Assembly (NCBI GenBank): GCA_021789755.1
Contig: JAJYJD010000051.1
Coordinates: forward strand, 1-16,382
Reading direction: 5' to 3'
DNA length: 16,382 nt
From: Bacteroidota bacterium
GTDB taxonomy: Bacteria > Bacteroidota > Ignavibacteria > Kryptoniales > JAKASW01
This document shows, piece by piece, positions 8,561-15,223 of this stretch; positions within the stretch are counted from its first letter, which is position 1, and each line of letters begins with the position of its first letter. A model generated the notes under the pieces. The model was not told where the DNA came from and searched no databases. It saw nothing but the letters and a program-made list of their open reading frames with translations. A program made the translations under genes and the position numbers.

Positions 8561-9754
8561 TTAAATCGGTTTGAGAGCCACTTCGATGATATTATCGTCC
8601 TTCTGCATCTTTTCCAGAATCTCACGTGACGGGGCTCCATCAAGGAGGAGCGTGCAGCATGCGGCTTTTGATGCTTCGAAGATTATGTTCGTCATTTCCT
8701 CGACGTTAACTCCGCCGGCTTTCAACTTGTCCAGTACCCCTGCGAGCACTCCAACCCTGTTATAATGCCGGACGACAAGTGACTGCGTCGCCGAAGAACG
8801 GGCCCGGATGTTGACCGTATTGAGCGGTACGCCTGTTTCCTGAAACGATTTCACGATCCTTACGACTTCATCGGCAATTGCTTCCGAGGCCTGGTCGGTA
8901 GACGCCCCGATGTGCGGAGTCGCAGTGAGCAGGCCGGCGAGATCTCTGTCTGCAAATTCTCCCTCGCCGCCCGCCGGCTCGTTCTCAAATACGTCCACAC
9001 CCACCCGGAGCTTCTTCGACTTAATAGCCTCCTTTAGTGCGGCCGTATCTACAACTTCCCCTCTCGATGTGTTTATGATTATTGCGCCATTCTTCATTGA
9101 GTCGAAGAAACTTTTGTTGACAAGATGATCGGTCTCAGGCTTGTAAGCGACATGTATGCTGACGGCATCGGATTGCTTTGCAAGGGAACTCAGTTCCCCT
9201 GCGTAAGTTACTCCAAATTGCTCCGCGGCATCCTCCGTCAGACTCTTTGACCATGCGACGACATTCATTTCAAGGCTTTGCGCGCGTCTCGCCACTGCCT
9301 TTCCAATAGCACCGAATCCGACTATCCCGAGTGTGCGACCTTTCAGTCCTCGCGCTTTTCCGTATTCCTTCTTTTTCCATGTGCCATTTCGGAGGTCGGC
9401 GGTCGCGTTGGCTATCTGCCTGTCCGCAGCGATTAGCAGCCCTATCGCGAGCTCGGCGACGGCCTCGGTGTTCTTACCCGGACAATTCGACACGTAGATC
9501 CCGCGAGAGTCGGCTGCTGCAAGATCGATAGTGTTCACTCCGGCGCCGGCACGAATGATAAGGGACAGGTTCTTTGCCGCCTCTATAGTCTTTACCGTGA
9601 CTTTGGTGGAACGCACCACAAGGATGTCGGCGTTGTCTATCGCTTCAGGCAAATTCTCGGCGGTAAGGTCCGCATTTACCGCTACTTCAGTCTTGAGGGC
9701 TTTGAGCGCTGTGACCGTTTTGTCGGACAGCTTATCTGCGATGAGCACTTTCAT
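8561..9754 (-). CDS. serA: D-3-phosphoglycerate dehydrogenase with C-terminal ACT domain
   Basis: This cytoplasmic NAD-dependent enzyme oxidises 3-phosphoglycerate to 3-phosphohydroxypyruvate, the first step of serine synthesis. Its 397 residues are close to the ~410 of the short ACT-type SerA. The nucleotide-binding fold carries GFGAIG (146-151). The catalytic triad of D-2-hydroxyacid dehydrogenases is complete: Arg231 in NTSRGEVVD, Glu259 in DVFENEP and His281 in TPHIGAST. Spacing between them is close to that of E. coli SerA. Residues ~326-397 look like a regulatory ACT domain (RVGVLAGVLDKLKAGGVNV), so feedback control by serine is likely, though inferred. AAGGAA lies about six bases before the ATG. 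It is monocistronic here, with no serC or serB nearby. Another D-2-hydroxyacid dehydrogenase specificity cannot be excluded from sequence alone. Confidence 0.85.
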   Translation of the reverse strand: MKVLIADKLSDKTVTALKALKTEVAVNADLTAENLPEAIDNADILVVRSTKVTVKTIEAAKNLSLIIRAGAGVNTIDLAAADSRGIYVSNCPGKNTEAVAELAIGLLIAADRQIANATADLRNGTWKKKEYGKARGLKGRTLGIVGFGAIGKAVARRAQSLEMNVVAWSKSLTEDAAEQFGVTYAGELSSLAKQSDAVSIHVAYKPETDHLVNKSFFDSMKNGAIIINTSRGEVVDTAALKEAIKSKKLRVGVDVFENEPAGGEGEFADRDLAGLLTATPHIGASTDQASEAIADEVVRIVKSFQETGVPLNTVNIRARSSATQSLVVRHYNRVGVLAGVLDKLKAGGVNVEEMTNIIFEASKAACCTLLLDGAPSREILEKMQKDDNIIEVALKPI

Positions 9755-10142
9755 GTCGCGTTCCTTTCAGTGTAGCTTGATTGTAACGACTCCCGGTTAA
9801 TCCTTATGTAATACACCGTGGCCGGCGATACGACCGGCCGTCGTGGAAACTCGGAAGAAATTTAGTCGGCGATTGAGTCAATAACAATGAAAAGTGATTC
9901 GGGGGGCGATCAAAGGAGGTGTTGGTTATTTGGTAACGGCTCAATTTGAAACACCCCGGGGAACCTTACGAAGGTCCTTTCAGTGGGATCCACCAATGCG
10001 TCCAATTCGAATAACTTCTCCATAAAAATCTTCGCATGGTACCTGTGATTTTCAGAAAGTGAGCCGGTACCGATTATTTGAGTTTGGCGTAAATCTTCGT
10101 GATCTTTATGATAGAAAAGTTCAAAGCAGATGAGATGAGAAA
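9755..10142. other. 388-base intergenic stretch between the serA-like gene and a possible small membrane protein gene
   Basis: It holds the serA ribosome binding site, the candidate serA promoter and the GGCCGG stem-loop. On the plus strand an unusually good Shine-Dalgarno-like AAAGGAGGT (9912-9920) precedes only a 31-codon frame from TTG 9930 to TAA 10025, which resembles no family I know. GGTACC occurs twice, 28 bases apart (10038 and 10066). I see no tRNA, repeat array, riboswitch of known shape or broken gene. Confidence 0.6.
9859..9887 (-). promoter_or_regulatory. Possible promoter of the serA-like gene
   Basis: Read on the minus strand: TTGTTA (9887-9882), a 17-base spacer, then TAAATT (9864-9859). 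The same -10 hexamer and spacing occur before both tRNA genes. It would give a leader of roughly 95-100 bases holding a GGCCGG...CCGGCC stem-loop (9820-9839), which has no T tract. Confidence 0.4.
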
Positions 10143-10352
10143 TTGATTAGTCTGGTGTCCCTTACCGAATGGTTGTCGCAACTAGGAATTCCTCCTGTGA
10201 TTCTTCTGCTGTTGGTGGTCGTGGTGGTCGCTCCGTTCGTTCTGCCTCCCGTTAAGGATTGGAAAACGGCATCACTGCAGCAGAGAGTATCCGTGTCGAT
10301 CTATTTCCTGGGTGTGGTGATAGTACTCATCTATTTTATAAGATTCTTCTGA
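10143..10352 (+). CDS. Possible small two-helix membrane protein
   Basis: I do not recognise this 69-residue frame. It has two strongly hydrophobic segments, about residues 16-36 (PPVILLLLVVVVVAPFVL) and 49-68 (VSVSIYFLGVVIVLIYFI). A short polar loop containing KDWKTASLQQR lies between them, so it reads like a small inner-membrane protein. The start is uncertain: TTG 10143 is the longest choice and GTG 10155 is also possible. Only loose GAG motifs (10132-10139) precede it, with no good Shine-Dalgarno. It points toward the convergent permease gene, whose stop is 98 bases away, and it does not belong to that operon. It could be a chance frame, but the two clean hydrophobic helices with a basic loop favour a real gene. 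Confidence 0.42.
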   Translation: MISLVSLTEWLSQLGIPPVILLLLVVVVVAPFVLPPVKDWKTASLQQRVSVSIYFLGVVIVLIYFIRFF

Positions 10353-10450
10353 GGGATGTGGTTGATAGATGAGCGGACGGTGGCCTGCGCTGCGAAGCAC
10401 GATTTTCCGCAAAGGGCTGCGGATGATTCTACCGGGGAATTGTGGCGATC

Positions 10451-11692
10451 CTATTCGTACCTTAATGACTCTACGGGGTCGACGCCGGCTGCCTTACGGG
10501 CAGGGAAGACGCCGGCGAAAAGTCCTATCGATGTCAGGACAGTGACCGTAAAAAGCATGATGCCGATCGATAATATTGGTCTTCCGAGAAACTGCATGGG
10601 GCCGCTGCTTGTGTCGACGAGGCCCATCGCTCCTACGATGGCCCATGAGAGGAGGAGTCCGCCTGTCCCGCCGAGCAGCGAAATGAAGAGCGCCTCGAAA
10701 ATGAACTGGGAAAGTATATAGACCCTTTTTGCGCCGACTGCCATCTTGATTCCGATTTCCCTTGTCCGCTCTTTCACGACAACGTACATGACGTTTGCGA
10801 CGCCGACACCGGCTATCATAAGCGTGAAGAAGCCGACTATGCCGAGAAATATATTCACTCCGAGGCTGACCTTCTTGATGATCTCGTCGATCACCATCGT
10901 GTCGAATACGCCTACCGCACGCTCGTCAGTCGGATCAAACCTGTATTTCTTCCCCAATACCTGCCGTATCTCGCTTATCATCTGAGTTTGCATGCCGGGG
11001 CTCGGGGCTTTGAGGAGGATCGTGTTGATGTGATCGTAACCGTATATCATCCTGAAAGTGGAATAAGGTATGACTGCACGCCTGGAGTCGGGACCGTTGT
11101 TCATGGATGTTTGGAGCTTCTGTTCCATTATGCCGATAACGGTGAACGGAACGTTGTCGAGCATGACGGTTTTCCCGATCGGTTTTTCTCCTTTGAAGAG
11201 GTCGCCGGCGATTTCATAACCCAGGAAAAGGCTTCTCTTCCGGTACTTGATATCGTTGGCGTCTATAAACCTGCCGCCGCTCTCCGGGTACATCGCCCGC
11301 ATTGTTTCAAAATCCGGGCCTGCACCCTCGCACTCGGTTGTTAAACGTGTCTTCCCGTAGAACAACTCGGCATTCTTCCTGTACTGCGGGCTGATCATTA
11401 TTATGTTTGGTATTGTGGCTTTGAGGAGAGCCACGTCGCTTTCTTCGAGGTCGATTCCGCGCCCCTTAGGTAATCCCTCGTACACCTTTCCGGTTTCGCC
11501 GCCGTAGACGATAAGTACTCTGTTCCATGCGTTCACCAATCCGTTCCGCATTGCGGTGCCGAAGCCGGATCCGAAAGCGAGGAGCAGGACTACCGACATC
11601 GTTCCCCAGGTGATCGCGATCAGCGTGAGGATTGTACGCATCCGGTGATTGTTCATATCGCGAATGAATTCTCTGAGAAGCTCAGTTACCAT
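10451..11692 (-). CDS. MacB/FtsX-type ABC transporter permease (second of two)
   Basis: A 413-residue inner-membrane permease of the MacB_PCD plus FtsX architecture. It has one N-terminal transmembrane helix (~20-42), a large periplasmic domain (~45-270), and three C-terminal helices (~275-306, ~330-358, ~372-397). The cytoplasmic loop ERTREIGIKMAVGAKR (308-323) is the conserved family signature that contacts the ATPase. The protein has no ATP-binding domain, whereas MacB itself is an ATPase-permease fusion of ~650 residues. I placed the start at ATG 11692, about 11 bases after GGGAG; an in-frame TTG at 11701 would lie too close to that site. It is the last gene of the adaptor-permease-permease operon, 25 bases after the first permease. 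Members export or mobilise macrolides, peptides, siderophores or lipoproteins; the substrate here is unknown. Confidence 0.88.
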   Translation of the reverse strand: MVTELLREFIRDMNNHRMRTILTLIAITWGTMSVVLLLAFGSGFGTAMRNGLVNAWNRVLIVYGGETGKVYEGLPKGRGIDLEESDVALLKATIPNIIMISPQYRKNAELFYGKTRLTTECEGAGPDFETMRAMYPESGGRFIDANDIKYRKRSLFLGYEIAGDLFKGEKPIGKTVMLDNVPFTVIGIMEQKLQTSMNNGPDSRRAVIPYSTFRMIYGYDHINTILLKAPSPGMQTQMISEIRQVLGKKYRFDPTDERAVGVFDTMVIDEIIKKVSLGVNIFLGIVGFFTLMIAGVGVANVMYVVVKERTREIGIKMAVGAKRVYILSQFIFEALFISLLGGTGGLLLSWAIVGAMGLVDTSSGPMQFLGRPILSIGIMLFTVTVLTSIGLFAGVFPARKAAGVDPVESLRYE

Positions 11693-11717
11693 TATCTGCA
11701 ATCTCCCGGGGTTTTGT

Positions 11718-12953
11718 TCAATCCTTCAGACATTCGACAACATCGAGGTTTGCGGCCCGGCGCGCGGGCATCATTCCGGCGGAGAGCCCGATCGCTGCCA
11801 GTATTGAGACTGTCGAAATGACCACGGGAAGGGAAATCTCCGGAGTCCCGATGTAGTCCTTCACCGGAACGAGCTGCATGACGGTCACTATAGCCCAGCC
11901 GATCAGAAAGCCGATTGCGGCGCCCAATCCCACTATCATAAAAGTCTCTGCAAAGAACTGGAACAGGATCGTGGTTTTTCGGGCCCCGACAGCTCGCTTC
12001 ACGCCGATTTCCTTGACGCGTTCGCGCACGACTATGAACATTATGTTTGCGACACCCAGCCCCGCGACTCCGAGTGTGAAGCTGCCGATTATGCCGAGGA
12101 AAATTGTAAATCCGACAGTGATGTACAGGAGTATTTTCTCGAAATCAGTGGTGTTCCAAATGAAAATGGCGTCCTTGTCGGCAGGATCGAAGCGGTATTT
12201 CTCCCCGAGCGCCTGCCTTACCTCTTCCTCCACCTCCGCTGTCCTTGATGCGTCGGCGGCCTTGTAAATCAGATCTGTAATGTATGGTGTACCGAACATT
12301 GCCGTGTAGGTTGTCGCCGGGATGAAAATCCTGTTCGCATCCTGCATATAGTATGAGGAGTTCTGGTTCTTCTTCTGCATTACTCCTATGACCGTGAATG
12401 GTGTCTGTCCGACGTAAACGATTCTTCCGACAGCGTCTTTGTCTCCGAACAGGTAATCTTTGACCTCGTTACCCAGGACAGCGACACGCTTCCTTTCCAC
12501 CACATCGAGAGTGTCGATGAACCTTCCGCCTTCCGCAGGGATGATGTTCCTCATGCCCTCATAGATCGGGTAGATACCGGTGATGCCCGGGTTCGTGATA
12601 TTGTTGGAGTATCTGACCGGTGTTCCCATGCCGATATATTCCGGACATATGGACTCTATTCCACGCACCTTTGCCGTGATAATCGAAGCTGCTTCTTCGG
12701 TGAGGTGTATCTGTCTCCCGATCCCGAAACCCTCAAACGGCTTGGTGGTCCTGTTCGGGAACATGACTGAAATGCTCTCGCCCATCCCGTGCATGTTCAT
12801 CATCGATTGCTTTTTGAATCCGAGACCGAATGAGATGAGGACGATTATAGTCACCGTTCCCCAGATGATTCCGAACATGGTGAGGAATGCGCGCATTTTC
12901 TGGGCCCGGAGGTCGGCAAAGAATTCCGAAAAGAAGCTGATAAACGCTGTCAT
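11718..12953 (-). CDS. MacB/FtsX-type ABC transporter permease (first of two)
   Basis: A 411-residue paralogue of the next permease with the same layout: helix ~21-45, periplasmic MacB_PCD domain ~48-270, and C-terminal helices ~275-309, ~333-360 and ~374-397. The cytoplasmic coupling loop is RERVKEIGVKRAVGAR (310-325). Both permeases share a periplasmic EKYRFDPADK/KKYRFDPTDE segment, which suggests they arose by duplication and form a heterodimer. No nucleotide-binding domain is present. The start lies 9 bases after the adaptor's stop codon. The bases before ATG (CCTCCCGAC) are not a Shine-Dalgarno, so translation is probably coupled to the adaptor gene. This fits a tightly co-produced tripartite exporter. 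Confidence 0.88.
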   Translation of the reverse strand: MTAFISFFSEFFADLRAQKMRAFLTMFGIIWGTVTIIVLISFGLGFKKQSMMNMHGMGESISVMFPNRTTKPFEGFGIGRQIHLTEEAASIITAKVRGIESICPEYIGMGTPVRYSNNITNPGITGIYPIYEGMRNIIPAEGGRFIDTLDVVERKRVAVLGNEVKDYLFGDKDAVGRIVYVGQTPFTVIGVMQKKNQNSSYYMQDANRIFIPATTYTAMFGTPYITDLIYKAADASRTAEVEEEVRQALGEKYRFDPADKDAIFIWNTTDFEKILLYITVGFTIFLGIIGSFTLGVAGLGVANIMFIVVRERVKEIGVKRAVGARKTTILFQFFAETFMIVGLGAAIGFLIGWAIVTVMQLVPVKDYIGTPEISLPVVISTVSILAAIGLSAGMMPARRAANLDVVECLKD

Positions 12954-12962
12954 GTCGGGAGG

Positions 12963-14075
12963 TTAATTGATTTTAACGACAGGTTTTTCAAATACCTTGT
13001 CGCCTTCTTTGAGGCCGGAAATCACTTCAATGTTTATCGCGTCGCTCAGTCCCGTCTTGATGGCATGCTCCTCTGATCTGTTGCCGGCCAGCGCGACCTT
13101 CACGATAGAGGAATCGTTCCTGAACGTCACCACACGTTCCGGTACATATAGAATATTTGTCTTCTTCTGTATTATCACGTCTGCGTTCGCTGAATATCCC
13201 GCACGCAGCGTGACATTCTTTGTGTTTGATATGGCGATTTCGATAGGGAAGACCGATGCATTTTCTTTCTTCTCTGCCTCCAGCCATATCTTCGAGAGCT
13301 TGCCCCTTATCGTATCTCCCGGAATCGCGCCGATCCGGATTTCAGCAGGCATCCCTTCCCGCAGCTTGCCGACATCTATCTCGTCGACCGTCCCTTTGAA
13401 CACCAGGTTACTCATGTTCGCCATCTTCATGATGACGGTGCCTTCCTGGTAAGATGTCAAAGGCGTGACGGGATCTCCTACTTCGACTGAGCGCGTCAGC
13501 ACATAACCATCTATGGGCGCGTAAATTATCGATTCGATCTTCGTGTTGTCTATGGTAACAGCCCCGCTCTGCATGAGCTCCAGCTTCTCCATGGCGATCT
13601 TCACTCTCAGCTCAGATTCCTCGTAAGTTTTCTGGGTGTTGTCGTAATCCTGGTCGGAGATGAGTGATCGCTGATGCAGGAGGGCCTGGCGGTTCCTTTC
13701 CTTTTTCATGTTATTGAAATCGACCTGGGCCAGTTCCAGCTGGCGTTTTGCATCGGCGAGTTCTACGGGAGTGGGATCGGGTTTGACCTCGAGCAAAGGA
13801 TCGCCGGCATGGACGTGAGAGCCGACGTCGACGTAAAGCTTTCTCACAACGCCGCTCACTCGAGACTTGATCGACACCTCATTTTCAGGCTCGATTGTCC
13901 CGACGGCAAGAGCTTTTTCCATGATCGTGCCTTTCGCAACCTTGACACTCGATAGCCCTTCCGATGATCCGTCCCCTTTCGATTTTCCGACGACGAAGGC
14001 GCCGATTCCCAATAACAGCACGATCGATCCCAATATTAACCATTTTCTTTTCTTGCTCTTGTGTTTGCTAGCCAT
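12963..14075 (-). CDS. HlyD/MacA-type periplasmic adaptor subunit of an efflux system
   Basis: A 370-residue membrane-fusion protein anchored in the inner membrane by one N-terminal helix (~12-30) after a Lys/Arg-rich start. Two lipoyl-like halves are visible: VSIKSRVSGVVRKLYVDVG (67-85) and IIYAPIDGYVLTRSVEVGD (183-201). An alpha-helical hairpin rich in Gln/Glu/Lys/Leu (~101-172) lies between them. The beta-barrel (~211-305) and membrane-proximal domain (~306-370, VPERVVTFRNDSSIVKVAL and GLKEGDKV) follow. The adaptor would join the two permeases encoded downstream to an outer-membrane TolC-like channel, not seen here. AGAGGG lies eight bases before ATG. It is the first gene of the operon. 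The adaptor alone could serve RND pumps too, but the following MacB-type permeases point to an ABC-type exporter. Confidence 0.9.
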   Translation of the reverse strand: MASKHKSKKRKWLILGSIVLLLGIGAFVVGKSKGDGSSEGLSSVKVAKGTIMEKALAVGTIEPENEVSIKSRVSGVVRKLYVDVGSHVHAGDPLLEVKPDPTPVELADAKRQLELAQVDFNNMKKERNRQALLHQRSLISDQDYDNTQKTYEESELRVKIAMEKLELMQSGAVTIDNTKIESIIYAPIDGYVLTRSVEVGDPVTPLTSYQEGTVIMKMANMSNLVFKGTVDEIDVGKLREGMPAEIRIGAIPGDTIRGKLSKIWLEAEKKENASVFPIEIAISNTKNVTLRAGYSANADVIIQKKTNILYVPERVVTFRNDSSIVKVALAGNRSEEHAIKTGLSDAINIEVISGLKEGDKVFEKPVVKIN

Positions 14076-14282
14076 TTTGTGGGCCCTCTGGTTTTATTTA
14101 CGTCCGAGAATACGAATGCATTCACAAAGGGTTTCGGCATTTGCGGATTTTGACCTGTCTCCCGGAAGCGGATGGTTAAAGGTCAGCGTTTCGGAGAACG
14201 AAAAAGTGAGAATGTTTGACGGGGCGCAATAAAGGATTTTGATCGGCGTGTGAATATGGATGCATGCCCTGGCACTACAAAG

Positions 14283-14356
14283 TGCGCCTGGAGGGACTCG
14301 AACCCCCAACCCTCAGATCCGAAGTCTGATGCTCTATCCAATTGAGCTACAGGCGC
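14283..14356 (-). tRNA. tRNA-Arg (anticodon UCG)
   Basis: Read on the minus strand, it folds fully. The acceptor stem is GCGCCTG/CAGGCGC, the D stem GCTC/GAGC, and the anticodon stem TCAGA/TCTGA with loop CTTCGGA. The T stem is GGGGG/CCCTC with loop TTCGAGT. Position 33 is T and the anticodon is TCG, reading CGA. The discriminator base is A, and CCA is not encoded, so it must be added by nucleotidyltransferase. It lies upstream of the efflux operon on the same strand. Confidence 0.95.
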
Positions 14357-14365
14357 TTCTACGTC

Positions 14366-14394
14366 AATTTATTGCCGTGGCCCCGCAAATTCAA
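14366..14394 (-). promoter_or_regulatory. Promoter of tRNA-Arg
   Basis: Read on the minus strand: TTGAAT (14394-14389), a 17-base spacer, then TAAATT (14371-14366), with the mature tRNA starting nine bases further on. Spacing and position fit a primary-sigma promoter. Confidence 0.6.
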
Positions 14395-14429
14395 ATTAAA
14401 AAAACTTACGTCGATCATCTAACAAAAAT

Positions 14430-14458
14430 TTGCAATTAATCGCATAATGTATTATAAT
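14430..14458 (+). promoter_or_regulatory. Promoter of the MerR-type regulator gene, placing transcription start at the start codon
   Basis: TTGCAA (14430-14435), a 17-base spacer and a perfect TATAAT (14453-14458). Transcription should begin about 14465-14466, one or two bases before ATG 14467, giving a leaderless or nearly leaderless mRNA. Confidence 0.65.
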
Positions 14459-14466
14459 TTCGCCAG

Positions 14467-14844
14467 ATGAAGGATTTCGAGTTCAAGAAACTTTATTACT
14501 CCATCTCTGAAGTGAGCCGCATAACGGGACTTGAGCAGCATGTCCTCCGTTATTGGGAGTCCCAATTTCCCGAGCTGAATCCTGCAAAGAACCGGGCGGG
14601 TAACCGAATCTACACGAACAAGGATATTAGCTTGATTTTCGAAATTAAGAGACTTGTTCGCGAAGAGGGCTTCACAATTGAAGGGGCCAAGAAAGTTCTG
14701 AGTGCAAAATCAGACGGCAGCTCACAGCAACTGGTTGAGACTGCAGAGGCTGCAAGTACGCCCGGCGAGATAAGGCAGACTTTGCTGGAGGCCCGCGCGT
14801 TCCTGGATGAGCTCGTTAACAGACTTTCTGGAAAGGCGCGATAA
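14467..14844 (+). CDS. MerR-family transcriptional regulator, small form
   Basis: A 125-residue DNA-binding protein. Residues 8-50 form a MerR winged helix-turn-helix: YYSISEVSRITGLEQHVLRYWESQF for the helices and a NRAGNRIYT wing. Residues 51-80 (KDISLIFEIKRLVREEGFTI) are the second helical pair. Residues ~101-121 form a short dimer helix (EIRQTLLEARAFLDELVNRL). No Cys-rich metal site or effector domain follows, so the inducer is unknown. The start is secure: an in-frame TAA (14455-14457) lies three codons upstream and no earlier start fits. There is no Shine-Dalgarno, and the promoter overlaps the start region. It diverges from tRNA-Arg. Such short MerR proteins are common in Bacteroidota and their targets are mostly not known. 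Confidence 0.87.
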   Translation: MKDFEFKKLYYSISEVSRITGLEQHVLRYWESQFPELNPAKNRAGNRIYTNKDISLIFEIKRLVREEGFTIEGAKKVLSAKSDGSSQQLVETAEAASTPGEIRQTLLEARAFLDELVNRLSGKAR

Positions 14845-15008
14845 GGAAGTTCGTTGTACAGTCAAAGAACCTCTTCTGCTCGGCTCAGTTGAATATTTTT
14901 TATAGGAGCGACGCGAGGCGGCAGAGCCTCCTCTGTGACGTGTTTTCGAGATCGCATATCGGGAGCCAACGCATTGCGACGGCTCAATCAAGAGAGTATT
15001 TCTCTGCT

Positions 15009-15037
15009 TTGGTTGATCGCTCGGATTTGAGTAAATT
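15009..15037 (+). promoter_or_regulatory. Possible promoter of tRNA-Pro
   Basis: TTGGTT (15009-15014), a 17-base spacer and TAAATT (15032-15037) repeat the hexamer and spacing seen before tRNA-Arg. The mature tRNA begins 20 bases after the -10 element, leaving a short 5' leader. Confidence 0.4.
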
Positions 15038-15056
15038 GTTTTGTAAAAAGATTCAG

Positions 15057-15130
<74 letters not shown>

Positions 15131-15151
15131 CAAGAAGATATCCGAGCTTTC

Positions 15152-15180
15152 ACACGCCTCGTATGAGGCGTGTTTCGTTT
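15152..15180 (+). terminator. Rho-independent terminator after tRNA-Pro
   Basis: A perfect 9-bp stem (ACACGCCTC / GAGGCGTGT) with a GTAT loop is followed by an interrupted T-rich stretch (TTCGTTT). It begins 22 bases after the tRNA end. Confidence 0.75.
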
Positions 15181-15223
15181 CAGGGGAGTCCGATCATGTA
15201 CGCGCCGCGGAGACCATTGACAG

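Noticed and set aside
10038..10071. Two GGTACC palindromes 28 bases apart as an operator
   Set aside because: Six-base palindromes this close can occur by chance, with no matching flanks and no regulator nearby.
10356..10721. Plus-strand frame of 121 codons after the small membrane protein frame
   Set aside because: Most of it lies antisense to the permease gene, and the translation shows no family features.
14094..14309. Minus-strand frame beginning MGVRVPPGALCSA
   Set aside because: It starts inside the 3' half of tRNA-Arg and continues into non-coding DNA. The VRVPPGA start is a typical tRNA-shadow artefact.
14915..14930. GAGGC...GCCTC inverted repeat after the MerR gene as a terminator
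   Set aside because: The stem has only five base pairs and no T tract follows. The T-run at 14895-14901 has no convincing stem before it.
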